Source: Epiperipatus broadwayi
Taxonomy: Eukaryota > Onychophora > Udeonychophora > Euonychophora > Peripatidae
DNA length: 64,000 nucleotides
NCBI GenBank assembly: GCA_028023455.1
Contig: JAQFVV010001085.1
Span: forward strand, 1 to 64,000
Direction: 5' to 3'
Part shown: positions 52,231 to 64,000 of the stretch, one piece after another
Position numbering within the stretch: the stretch's first letter is position 1
Layout of the letters: each line of letters opens with the position of its first letter
Program-made: the position numbers and the translations under genes
Notes under the pieces: generated by a model
The model's database searches: none
What the model saw: the letters and a program-made list of their open reading frames with translations, nothing else
What the model was told of the DNA's origin: nothing

Positions 52231-52272
52231 TCCTCACTGATGAAGGCCATAAGCCAGAAACTAGTCTGGGGA
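52231..52272 (+). ncRNA. Type I hammerhead ribozyme candidate (right arm)
   Basis: In order: TCCTCA (stem I, 5' strand), CTGATGA (core box 1), AGGCCATAAGCCA (stem II, GGC/GCC with a CATAA loop), GAAA (core box 2), C-TA-G (very short stem III), then T, C (cleavage after C52266) and TGGGGA (stem I, 3' strand, six pairs including one G-U). All invariant core bases are present. The pair closing stem II at 10.1/11.1 is A-A, which is unusual and may weaken it. Tiny stem III is typical of hammerheads in animal retroelements. Confidence 0.6.
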
Positions 52273-52432
52273 TATTGGATGAGTATGCACTAGATAGGGA
52301 TTTTATGCACAAGCCTTCTGGCATCCATTGATTACTCTGGTTAGCACAACTACTTATATGGAGAGTTTTTGCCTGTTTTCACATGAGATGGTGGTCATGG
52401 TCATGGTCATGTGATGTTTAGTGGTTTAATCA

Positions 52433-52548
<116 letters not shown>

Positions 52549-54641
52549 TCAAGATCATCTCTTAACAAAGTAATAAAAAGTCAATGTATTAACATCTTGT
52601 AGTTAAATATGATATGGGATTTTATATATTTAAATTTTCCTACAAAATAATAACAACAGTAGTAAGAAACGTTATATTTTCATGTCTCTCAATACAATAA
52701 TCTATGTAAAGGTTAAAATTCAAGAATAATATAATAAAATATAATAAATTTTAAAGAAATATATTGTATAATTTTTTCATGTTTAATGCGACATTCTTAA
52801 AGACAAATATCCTAATATTATTGTGGCAATATCAAACTTTCTCATAGGCATTATATTAACCCAAAATAATTAATAATGATTAGATCCTTTATGATCATAG
52901 TAAAATATATTTGTTACTAAATCAGATATGATTAAATAATGTTTAAGAAAAATCCTTATAATTCATGTGCTGAATAAATAATATATAACTGATCATTAAT
53001 TGCTGTGGGTCATGCATACAATGTGATGAATCTATAATTAACATGCAAATGAATCATAACTGGACTACAGCAATTTATTAAAACACAATTAACAAATTTA
53101 TTAACAAGTTAACAGTAAATTTTATAATATAACAAATTAACATATTTGCAAAGGAAAGTGTATTTACATTACTTAGCATAAATTAAATAAAAATATTCAC
53201 AATAAGATGTCATAAGAATATAAATCTAAAAATCAGAAATAGCCTTCACTCTGGTTATTTTTCAAAATATAATACAATAAAATGAAACCTTTTATTTTAC
53301 TATGGGATAATCCATTTAAAATATAAATATTCCACTTCATGTTTACATTTAAACAGCATCTTCAAAATATAAGTAAAATAATGAAGGAAAAAAAAATATT
53401 TTAAAATTTTCTTTACATTTCATGAAGTATTATTTCAGTATTTCATTTTCAAATATACCTTAATAAAAAAAAAAATATCTCCCTTCAAAAAATTATTTTA
53501 TTGTACAAGAAAAATATTTGGGAGTAAGTTTTATAAATCTATGATTTAACTAAAAGTAACTTAATAGTAACAATTTTAAGAAAATTATTAATAATTTGTA
53601 TTGCTTGAAGTTATTTTACTTTCATATTGATGTTCTTTCACACATCACATCATTTCCAATCTCATTTTAACTTTAACCACATTCATTCATTTGAATATGC
53701 ATTGACAAACAAGTGTTCTTCAATATTTTCATATAGGTTTGTTTTATCCTTGTATTGCACATTACATAATTTACTAAGCATCTCAACATCATCTGAAGAA
53801 AAATATTTGCATACTACATCTTGCAGTCTCATAAATAACTACTTCAAAATAGCTTAAACTATCTTTTAAATGATACTTCTGTAAACAAATAGCAAATAAG
53901 TATAAGGCATGGAATAACAATCATGAATGTTCTGAAAAAAAAAATATCACTATGGTACAGTGTGAATCAACGAAGTAGGCTCATATTCATCAGGTACCTA
54001 AGATTAAGTTTGGCTCTATCATAGCACTTATCGACAGAACTGTCACTGTTCACAAAATAAATACACAGTCTGACATTATCTGTATACTTCAAGAAAATTC
54101 AAAATACATGGAACTATAATTCTCTAATAATAAGGTTCATCATGACCCCAGACCAGGATTTCCAAAAAATATCATTACTATCCTGATCACTATCAATATT
54201 TGTCCCACTTTATAATTCATTCAACATTGCAAAATAATACAGAATAACATTTTAAAATAATTCCTAAAAACAATATTATAGGAAATAACAATGATCTAAA
54301 TCCACACAGGATGTTTTCCTTTAAAAAAACTTTCTCAAATATCAATAATCATTCATAAAATGCTATATGACTCACTCATATCTTAATAATAATGTAGAGA
54401 TCGATACTATGTTTTTATATAATATTTATTAAAGTAACATTTCAGCAATTAGCTAGTGCTATATAATTACACATATTCAAAGTGTTCATGTTTTATCTAA
54501 AGAGTAAATAACGAATATATTCTTATAGGTTTTACAAAAATCATTTATATGCATTTATCAACAACAAATACATAAAACACTTTAAAATGGTTCATTCTCA
54601 TATTATTAATACTAAAGTGAAACAATGCATACTATAATTTA

Positions 54642-54644
<3 letters not shown>
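52549..54644. other. AT-rich, CpG-poor DNA, nothing recognised
   Basis: A 76-codon frame at 53627-53857 (plus) has no motif. No repeats or element ends seen. Confidence 0.4.
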
Positions 54645-54677
<33 letters not shown>

Positions 54678-54742
54678 TGACGTACCAACGTTTCGACTTC
54701 ATTACCCAAGTCATCCACTGAATATATATATATATATATATT
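54645..54742 (-). repeat. PLE-terminus block flanked by CA/TA microsatellites
   Basis: Minus strand CAGTGGATGACTTGGGTAAT, GAAGTCGAAACGTTGGTACG, TCAATATATATA. Same block as 481-530. It can fold as hairpin GACTT/AAGTC, then GAAA, then hairpin ACGT-TGGT-ACGT, then C, with TATATT/AATATA closing. This is a hammerhead-like layout, but with CAGUGGAUGA in place of CUGANGA. It is a stand-alone terminus with no PLE coding sequence nearby. Confidence 0.55.
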
Positions 54743-57700
54743 GTACCCTCACTTCCAGGAAATATGTAATTATAATCACTTGATCTAGCTCAGATAAATA
54801 ACTATGTTTATCTAAAATTTATCTAAATCAACAATCACTATATTTTTTTAAATAATATCAATTATCAAATTAGCTTAACTAATAAATAATAATATAGTTC
54901 TGTTTTATAAAATTAAATAAATGAATATCTAATCAAATCATGAGACTATGAAGTGAGTTTACAAGTGGCAGAGCGAATACATTAAGCTAATATCCCACAG
55001 AATGTCATCTTAATGGCATAAGAATACTATCCCTACGCCTATTACTTAAATATTACATTTATAGTACTCTTACGTCTTTAATTAAAATTAATTAAGTACA
55101 TAACTCTTAACAAATTAAGCTGAATATCTTTATTAAAATTAATTTAACTCAACTTATCTTAGGTTCTCTTAAAATAATTCTAAATTAATTATAACTTTTG
55201 TAATCAAGTATGATAAGGGATTTAATATCATTCCTAACTACAATTCAATAATACTAATAATAACAAAATAATAATACTAATCTTTAATGTATAATTTACT
55301 CTCCTATCTTTTTACTTATAATGTTCTTGTATATCACATAATAATATAATATAATCTATTATCTATATGGCATCTTAAACAAACATATTTGGTATGATAT
55401 TATAATCTGAGAATATGTGACAATCATTACTAATACAATTTAATGTAAATCTTTGGTAATTATTCCATGACCATCATAATAATATCATAAATAATACTTC
55501 TTAAATAAAACATATTAATATAACATTATAACTCTTAAATAACAATTTTATTTATGATGTGCAAATACTATGTCTTCATTATAATTATCTGTGATTATGT
55601 AATTGTGATGTGAAAAAATTGAGTCAACACCAAGACTTATAAAACAAGTTTAACAATTTTATTAAGAAACTTAACAATAAAATTATTTATATTATTTACA
55701 ATCTGAAAGAATTCTATTTATTCACATTTAAATACTCTTCTAATACAAATTAAATGATTTAAAATCTAGGATACAGAACATCTTTCTTAAAATATTTCTT
55801 ATTTTCAAAATATTATTATATAACTTTTTATTACAGTTATTAAATTTTATTAATTCCATAGGTTTAAAACATATAAGATAATACTTTTACTATGAACTTA
55901 TTCTTGTTATTTAGTTTTAAAAAAATATTATTCTGTATAGTCATTTTTCAATAAATAATTACGTGAACGACCTTGATTAATTGTATACCATCAAATTAAG
56001 CTACTTACTAATTATTACTTTAAACCTCAAATATAGTATATGTATTAATGTGTTGTCATAAAATTATTTTTATATAACTTATGACTACTTACATTCATTA
56101 AACAAGATTCAGTCTATTACCTTTACTTGTAAATAAAAATATGCATTATAAGTATGTCTATGAAAATTCTTAATAACTAAATAATATCATTATAAATCCC
56201 TTTTAATCTATCAATTATTTATTTCATAAAATAAATAAAGAAATAAATATCATTTTTAAATATGAGAAGTTTTATGATTCTTTCACTAATGAACTTATGT
56301 TCTTATAATTTTTTACACTTATTTTTATTCTAAGTAGCATATCTTATCTTATCCATTTTAAGAACAATTCTGTATTTCCCAACTTATTTATTATTTCCAA
56401 TTTTAAACTACCATCCTTTACAATGTAATCCAAGAAAATTTTAACAATAAATAAACCAGTAGGCTATAAACTATAACTTCAACTTAATAACACCTTTATC
56501 AACTAATCATCATGGTCACAGTGTATAAGAAATGAGGTATGACTTATTTGTCTAATAACCTCTTCTATCAAATATAATGTCCAGGCTATTTATTCAGCAC
56601 TATGGCACATTAAACTTTAACACATAGAAAATAAACACTGCCATGAATATATACAAGCTATAGGGCTATGTTATCTATAGTTGCATAATCATCATTATAC
56701 TACACTATTATTCCCATATAAATAAACCCTACATACAATATTATCTTGGTCTTATGTAACCAAATACTAAGATATTATCATTAAAAATCTATCACCTTAC
56801 ATCGCTAAATTTATCTCCACATTTCTATAACAATAAATAAATTCATTTTTAGAATAACAGTCTAACTAACTAATAAGACAAGCTTATTTCATTCTTTGAT
56901 AGTTCTCAAACTTAAACATAAACAATCAGAATCAATGTCATATTTTTAATACTTTCAATCACTCAACTAAAACATCCAGTTCAGTTATAATAGAATCATA
57001 TACTTATATTTCCCTTATGTTTAAATATCTTTATGGTATCAATAAAATTATGCATATTCTTAAAATGACTAAACAAGTGATAAACTATGTGTAGGTATCA
57101 TGGTTTATATACACATCCATACATCCACACAAAATAAGAAAATACATTATAAAACCATCAATAGTTTACATTATTACCATACGTAATTTCTGTTGGCAAT
57201 TACTTAGTCGATGTCTTCTGGATCACAAACTAAATAAAACATTTTATCATCATTTATTCCACATTATCACACTTTAAAATATATTAAGTTTTTTTAAAAA
57301 AAATATTAAAGAGTTTTTTTCTTTACAATAAAATTGTAGTTACTAGATTAGTAAATAATTTAATGATCTATGTTCCTACACTATCTCTATACTGTGAATA
57401 AACATTAATATAAATTTTTAGTAAAAAAATAATTTAAAATTATATTTACAACAGCCCCATTAAAATTTCTTGTGATGAAATGTTATTGTCTCGATAATAA
57501 GTTCATTACAGGAAGTGTCTTTTTCTCCTGGTAAAACATTAGTAATCACACTTTTGATGCCAATAATTATGCATGCTCCATTTCTCCACATTGCAACATA
57601 AAATTCAAAATGACTATTCAAGTTGAATACGGTAAGTTTGTTTTTAATCCATAATATCCAAACTGATATAATTAATATTTTTTTATCTTCAAAATTTTAA

Positions 57701-59477
57701 AATATTCAGGCATTCATTACTATGTAAATTTCTACTTTAATATCTTTGATATTCTTTATTAAGACAATTTTCAAATTCTTCTAACTTTTCCATATTTACT
57801 GAGGTTCAATGTCTACTGATACAAACAATAAACTTCCCCCAATGTTCACTAATAACTTCAATTATTCCTAACAAATAAATTTCAGAAATTTTTTTGTATG
57901 TACAGCATACACTAATTATTAATTTTGAATATTTTTAAATATGACATAAATCATATTAGCAAATGATCTTAATTTTTATCCTTTTTTAAAAAAATATTCC
58001 AGTTTTAAATTATGTTCAATATTTCTTCAGAAAGAAATATTTTAGCATTCCAAAATAATTGCTTAGTCAAATTTAAAGGTTTTTTTCCTTTTAAAAGCAT
58101 TTTTCCATCGTATTTTAAATAAGTTTTCTCAATAAAAATATTTTATATCATTTTACTTTTCATTTTTTCTAAAATTCTTTATATTTTTTCTGTGAAGTTC
58201 ATTCTATGACATTCAGTGGTAAATTAATATGACCTATCAACACAGGCAAATTATATGCTTTATATGATAATAACTTTTGAATATCTCAATCAATCTTTTT
58301 ATATTTAGTGATGACTTTTCCATGATTAAGTTAATGATAAATTGAATAAAGCAGAATGGCAAGTAAGGAACCACTTATTTTTTAGCCTCACATTTTTATA
58401 ATATGACCTTATAATAATAGATTATTGTACTTTTATAAAATTAAAGTTAAATAAAATTGACTATTATTCTACCAATTAATTTACCAAAGTTGTATCAATA
58501 ATAATGAAGGTATGACAGTATATCAGTATAATGAGATAACAGCAACCAGAACTTTCCTGCACAGCTCTTTTATACCTCCCAAATTACATGTTTTCATTGA
58601 TCAATTTCAACAATGCTTACTTCAACAAGCCTATGCAACAAACGCCAGATGAAAATTAAAACTCATAATAATTTATTAAATATTTATTTTTATTATATTA
58701 TTCAATTCTTAATTAATTTTCATATTTTATTTACACTCAATAAATACTTTAAAATAATTTTAAAAATCACATTTCAATATTTATTACCATTTCTACCTTT
58801 ATTTTAAACCTAATGTATTTATTTTCAACACAAAACATAAATTTAATTTCATCTATTATATCTATTTTTAAAACCTAATCTAGTATTTATAACAGATAAC
58901 ATTATTTTATTTTCAAGAACAGGTGTCAGAATATTACATGTCTCGTGATTTACAAAACTAAATGAGATGCTAATAATTTAAATGAAACTAAATGAATAAT
59001 TTAATTTACAAAATATTACATAAAACAATATTATAGCACAATTTTAAAATAATTATTTTAATATTATAAAATCAAATATACACTTTGCTCCCTATACTAT
59101 TACTTTTCATTAAAGGATTTTAAAATATAACTACTAAATACAATTATTATTATTGAATAATCTATTTATTTAACTTTAAAGCATTACTTTTAAAATTTAA
59201 CTTAATTATTTATTTATAAGACTTATTAAATCAGTATTTCCTATGGCCAGTTCTCCCAACCATACAATCTTATAATGATTTTTAGTTAACTGTTTTCTTA
59301 CAAATACTAACACAATATTATAAATCAATTATTTTACTTGCCCTATATAGATTATTAAAAACATCATCAACACATAACATACATCATCCCTTACTTAACT
59401 TTGAAATCTAAATTTTCCAGTAAATTGATAGAAATAATCCATTCTGACCCAAACAAAAGAGTACATTATATATATAT
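54743..59477. other. AT-rich, CpG-poor DNA, nothing recognised
   Basis: No open frame above about 65 codons with any motif, no inverted or tandem structure noticed. Composition (well below 30% GC by eye) fits old intergenic or intronic DNA. Confidence 0.4.
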
Positions 59478-59619
59478 ATGAAAAACAAAAACACAAGTTA
59501 ATACTTGCTAACGCTTGTATTTATGACAATAGATGGCATTCTACCAAAAACACTGTCAAGCGTAAGTTTGTTTACATAAACATCAGAGCAAGCATTCACT
59601 ATCTCTAACTTTAGTTCCA

Positions 59620-59663
59620 CCTTCAGATCATGATTTTAAGCTATTTGCTATCGTCAGTGAAGG
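59620..59663 (-). ncRNA. Hammerhead copy 1 (damaged)
   Basis: Minus strand: CCTTCA, CTGACGA, TAGCAAATAGCTT, AAAA in place of GAAA, TCATGAT, C, TGAAGG. Stems I and III are intact, but the essential G12 is A. Confidence 0.65.
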
Positions 59664-60012
59664 ACAGGAATAAGAAAATAAATCTAAACACAAAATCTGA
59701 GCGTTTAAGAAACAGTTTCTATTCATCTTGCAAGCGTGAATCTTTTAGACAATTAATGTCTTCAAACTCAGCATAGCAAGCCAGACAGCTACATGGGTCT
59801 GATATCAGTTCAGCATCACCACATAGTAGAAGCATCTGCAATATATATCATTGGAAGAAAGTCCTCAAAGATACTTTTATGAAAAACAAAAACACAAGTT
59901 AAAACTTGCTAATGCTTGTATTTATGACAATAGATAGTGTTCTACCAAAAACACCATCAAGCATAAGTTTGTTTACATAAATGTCAGAGCAAGCATTCAC
60001 AATCTAGTTCCA

Positions 60013-60056
60013 CCTTCAGATCATGATTTCAAGCTATTTGCTATCGTCAGTGAGTT
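60013..60056 (-). ncRNA. Hammerhead copy 2 (stem I cut at inversion junction)
   Basis: Minus strand core CTGACGA, TAGCAAATAGCTT, GAAA, TCATGAT, C, TGAAGG is complete. The 5' strand of stem I reads AACTCA, not CCTTCA, because the inverted junction falls here. Confidence 0.65.
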
Positions 60057-60157
60057 TGAAGACATTAAGTGTCTAAAAGATTCATGCTTGCAAGCTGAAA
60101 AGAAACTGTTTCATAAACGCTCATAGTTTGTGTTTAGATCTATTTTCTTATTCCTGT

Positions 60158-60201
60158 CCTTCACTCATGATAGCAAATAGCTTGAAATCATGATCTGAAG
60201 G
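60158..60201 (+). ncRNA. Hammerhead copy 3 (core mutated)
   Basis: CCTTCA, CTCATGA (G5 changed to C), TAGCAAATAGCTT, GAAA, TCATGAT, C, TGAAGG. All stems can form, but the loss of G5 should abolish cleavage. Confidence 0.65.
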
Positions 60202-60546
60202 TGGAACTAAAGTTAGAGATAGTGAATGCTTGCTCTGACATTTATGTAAACAAACTTATGCTTGACAGTGTTTTTGGTAGAATACCATCTATTGTCATAA
60301 ATACAAGCATTAGCAAGTTTTAACTTGTGTTTTTGGTTTTCATAAATTTACCTTTGAGGTCTTTCTTGCAATGATATATATTGCAGAGGCTTCTACTATG
60401 TGGTGATTCTGAACTGATATCAGACCCATCTTGCTATGCTGAGTTTGAAGACATTAAGTGTCTAAAAGATTCGCGCTTGCAAGCTGAAAAGAAACTGTTT
60501 CATAAACGCTCAGAGTTTGTGTTTAGATCTATTTTCTTATTCCTGT

Positions 60547-60590
60547 CCTTCACTGACGATAGCAAATAGCTTGAAATCATGATTTGAAGG
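60547..60590 (+). ncRNA. Type I hammerhead ribozyme, intact core (copy 4)
   Basis: CCTTCA pairs perfectly with TGAAGG (60585-60590) as stem I. CTGACGA (60553-60559) and GAAA (60573-60576) are the invariant boxes. Stem II is AGC/GCT with loop AAATA, closed by an unusual U-U. Stem III is ATC/GAT with a 2-nt loop. The cleavage-site base is U60584 (AUU), allowed under the NUH rule but slower than the AUC of the other copies. Predicted self-cleavage lies after 60584. Confidence 0.75.
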
Positions 60591-60690
60591 TGGAACTAAA
60601 GTTAGAGATAGTGAATGCTTGCTCTGATGTTTATGTAAACGAACTTACACTTGATGGTGTTTTTGATATGAATGCCATCTATTGTCATAT

Positions 60691-63600
60691 ATATATTCTA
60701 ACAATCGAATTCTCCTAAGTATAATTTAAATATTTTTCTAAGTACAATCAATCTCCTTCGTGCGACCATGTTACTAGCCAATTGTAACTAATTAAAAGTC
60801 AATTCTAACAAATGAAAAGTTATGCTTTACTTTGTTAATTTTATAAAAAAACTTATTAAATCAATGTACAATGCATTTGCAATCTTTCGATTGGTCATCC
60901 ACATTGTATTTCAAATACAACTAATACGATTGGGAAAGTTTACAAATATCACATACATTATTGGACTGTTTAAGCTAATTATAGGTTTATTCTAACAAAT
61001 GAGAATTTTTATTCAAATGGTTGCACATCCACATTATGGATTAATTGTACTATATTTAAATCTATATTGCATTTAAACACTTGCAGCTAAATTGCATGCC
61101 AATTGCAACATTTTAAGAATGGATCGATAGATGCTTCATCATTCCCAGCTGATGCTATTTCTAAAGCCTACTGGAATGATGATGATGGTACAGAACATCT
61201 GTAATTTTAATTTTCAGGGCACCAAACTGCAACTTTAATAAAATATAAAGGTTAAATCTCACTTCAATAATTTTCAGTAATAATATTTAATGAATGGGTT
61301 AATAGATAATCAATTGATTCAGAGAATATTGAGAATGCATTACAATCTATAATATTAATATCTTTGAAAATTCTTGGTTATTCTCAGCACACCCCATTCA
61401 CCATCATTAAAGCTACAATTAAATTTTGTTCCAATTGCAAAGTTTTATATACATCTCCACCTTCCTGATCCACCCTTTGGCAGCTTCACATCCATGTGTC
61501 TATTACACTATTATCTATTTATTATTAAATTTTACATTTTTTGCTAGCTCATTTCTCCCATTATAATCTCTACTCAGAGTTTTTTTAGAACAATTAGGTG
61601 TGGAAATCGAATAAGCTGTGACAGATTATTGGTGATAAACACTCCTCTCTTGATCACCTCCAAGGTGTTCTTGGGATCTCTTTAATGTAGTGCAATATCT
61701 ATTTACATTAAAGCTGGGAATAATTTAAGTTTATTAAATGTTTTAGAAATACATTATAAACATATTCACAATTATAACAAAATTATAAAGAAGTGCATCA
61801 AGAGAGAGGTGTTTGAATACAATGGATGGGGAAATGATTTTATGTCCACCCTTTGCATCCTCCATCACTCAATAACTATCTCTATTCACAGTTTATATTT
61901 TGACTATATTAAATTATTTGGTAATTCTAAGCATCTGAAATTAACCATTTTAAATAATGTTACCGGATATTATTTATGTACATGATAATTCAAATATTAA
62001 TAATAATATATTGATGTATGATTGGATTGGAGATGTCTATATAATAATAACCCACAAAAACATTGAGACATACGCAAATTTTATTTAAAACAAATAACAA
62101 ATTTTATTGACAGATTACAAATCAATACAAAATATATACCCATTCACTTGATGACTTGCATGGCTTTCCCTCTGTTTTACAACCGTATTATGATATATCT
62201 TAAAAAAAATCTAAACACATAACTATTCATAAATCAATGGATAAGGTCAATAGGTTTAAAATCAATATTCATTTCCTCATTATCAGGGTATCACGATTAC
62301 CATGGAGTAAAAAAAAATATTTACCTTCACATATATTATATTTACACTTTCATTTTGTCTTAGATATAGCGAATACCAAATTTCTTCCCATGTTTAATCC
62401 TTTTTTTAAAATTACTGATTTGTTTTAGAGCTAATTCCTCCCCTAATTAAAATTTATAATTTTATTTAACTATTTTGAATTAACATTACTTCACAAATTT
62501 CTTAATCTTATTCTATCATTCTGATCGAACATCCTTTTGCCCTAATCTTTACAACAGAGATATCTTATGAATGGTGGGACTAAGTCAATGCAAATAAATC
62601 AGCATCTAGATCAATCATCATCATAGTGCACACACTCTATGATCATGTTCTTATGACATAATAATATTTAAATAATATTACCTTTCCAGCGAAGTTTTCA
62701 GCTGGTTGTGGGAATATGTATGGGATAATTTCATATACGCATTGCTTACACTTAAACATTCGTAGGTTTTATTTAACCCTTAATTTAATGTTTATTAACT
62801 TTATAACTCTTGGCTCTAATTGATAAATCAAACTAGATCAACAAAACAATATTCAAGTACACCAATCACACATACATTATCCACATTCATCCTGACATCA
62901 AATTGAGTTTGCAACTTTGTTTTCAACATTTATAAATAATGCTTATAATAGCGATCTTTCATACAAACATAAGGAATATCAAACATTAACATGAGGCAGG
63001 CAGTGATCCGAATAAGAGAAAACCTTTTCACTAAGGTTGAAATATGCTAGGATTTTTATTGCTAGTCATACAAAAAGACCTAGGTATACCTATTACTTCT
63101 GGCCATTAATAAAGAAACCTTTTTACAGTGTAGAAAATAATCAAGTGGGAAAAATCTTCCACTGTGTTCAAATACTTTATGAATAAGGCATAACTATCTT
63201 AGTGAGCTAGACTTCACTGTCTGGGTGGAGACTGTTGTCCATCCACATTACATTCAGGTCAAAACATCAACTTCTACAAGTAAAACTTTCATATCTTTAA
63301 TATTCTTGCAAATTAGTGCACTGGAATATGAGCCAATAAATTTTCCAAACATTAAACCGCTGTAATTTGGCCTTAAATTTATGATAACAATAATAAGACA
63401 TAATAAGAAATGCATATTAAAATTTTAAAACTATTTCCTTGCACTTTTATAAGAAAATGATGATGTTTTAGCTCAATAGTCACACAATTTTATAAGTCTA
63501 AGCATTTGACAATAACTTATGATATGATTCATTCAAAACATTTCCCTTAATAATGATATTTCTCTCTTTTTTTAAAAAAAAATGTATGTAAAGCATTTTA

Positions 63601-64000
63601 AATAAGGCACATCAGAATGACATATCAAATTCACCTACCCCCAAAATGACTATGATAGCAAAAGCATTTAAAATAAAAACATACAAAATCATCTGATATC
63701 AATATTTCTACCCCCCAAATAACACACTTATAATTATAACATGAATTAATTTTAAAATGAATATACATGATAAAACATAAAGAAAGAATTTTTTTTTTCT
63801 AAATTAAATGTCCTACATAAATAGCGAATAAAAAAAAATATACTTATATAAAGTTCTTTGGAAGTGTCCATCAGGTTCCTGGTTTCCATTTTTTTTTCCC
63901 TTTTTTTTCCTCCTTAATTTGTTAGTATGAGCGCATGAGTCTATGTAGCAAAAAGTTCTTATGATGGGGTTTGATTCCTATGTCATCAGATATACGATTT
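60691..64000. other. AT-rich DNA, nothing recognised
   Basis: Short frames (for example 62237-62428, plus) have no motif. No element ends, inverted repeats or tandem arrays noticed. Confidence 0.4.

Larger units (their letters stand above)
51793..52378. repeat. Fold-back repeat, ~240-bp inverted arms
   Basis: Left arm 51793-52036 and right arm 52142-52378 are reverse complements with scattered mismatches, around a ~105-bp spacer. Shared blocks include GAGTAATCAATGGATGCCAG and AAGGCTTGTG, CTCATCCAATATC and TTTTATCTCTACTTAACTAC. Each arm contains a hammerhead-like core. Trinucleotide arrays lie on both sides. No coding capacity. It may be two copies of a small ribozyme-bearing retroelement joined head to head. 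Confidence 0.85.
59478..60690. mobile_element. Retrozyme-like ~390-bp repeats with hammerheads, tandem and inverted
   Basis: Minus-oriented units at 59479-59878 (full) and 59879-60052 (partial) meet plus-oriented units at 60053-60439 (full, 387 bp) and 60440-60690 (partial). Head-to-tail period is about 387-400 bp, marked by ATGAAAAACAAAAACACAAG at 59479 and 59879 and by GAGTTTGAAGACATTAAGTG at 60053 and 60440. Every unit has a type I hammerhead core at the same place. Non-coding. Tandem ~400-bp units with hammerheads are the hallmark of retrozymes and related ribozyme satellites, which are copied through circular RNA. TA tracts flank both ends. Confidence 0.75.

Noticed and set aside
60381-60569. 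62-codon frame inside the hammerhead repeats
   Set aside because: Overlaps the ribozyme, not conserved between the repeat copies.
59478-60690. CRISPR-like array
   Set aside because: Repeat units are ~390 bp, inverted, and carry ribozyme cores; there is no short repeat with unique spacers and the DNA is eukaryotic.

Overview
The window looks like non-genic DNA from an animal, probably an invertebrate. It is very AT-rich, full of TA, AAT and ACT microsatellites, and packed with retroelements. I recognise no host protein-coding gene, tRNA or rRNA. The organism call rests only on the element types (Penelope-like elements, gag-pro LTR elements, hammerhead-bearing repeats) and on composition. I cannot name a clade from sequence alone.

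Layout. 1-2125: decayed Penelope-like elements (PLEs) on the minus strand, one running off the left edge, with a near-perfect 198-bp palindrome inside. 2148-15245: a young LTR element (element 1, minus strand) with ~3-kb LTRs, an intact gag and a retropepsin frame, and no reverse transcriptase or integrase. Its upstream LTR is split by a 2.6-kb solo LTR. 18264-25300: two adjacent LTR-like units of ~3.5 kb. 26800-43107: an old decayed relative of element 1 (element 3, minus strand), whose upstream LTR is split by a young element with 2.2-kb LTRs and only ~725 bp between them (element 2, plus strand). 43118-44160: a PLE relic with RT, GIY-YIG and a decayed hammerhead-like 3' end. 51612-52548: a fold-back repeat flanked by microsatellites, with a hammerhead ribozyme core in one arm. 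59478-60690: tandem and inverted ~390-bp repeats, each with a type I hammerhead. 44263-51611 and 52549-64000 otherwise show only AT-rich sequence.

How the parts fit. The LTR elements share TG...CA ends (mostly TGTAAC or GTTACA), insertion at ATAT with 4-bp duplications, a TATA box with a TAGTGA-like start site about 30 nt downstream, and a TTTACTGATA-like decamer abutting the 3' LTR. Element 1 and its old relative share a gag-pro-only layout and a leader of tandem repeats carrying primer-binding-site-like motifs. Two independently aged copies with the same layout suggest a lineage that makes its own Gag and protease and borrows RT and integrase. Gag and protease appear to be joined by a -1 frameshift at GTTAAAC. 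Hammerhead motifs occur in three unrelated contexts (PLE 3' end, fold-back repeat, ~390-bp repeat), pointing to a genome rich in ribozyme-bearing retroelements.
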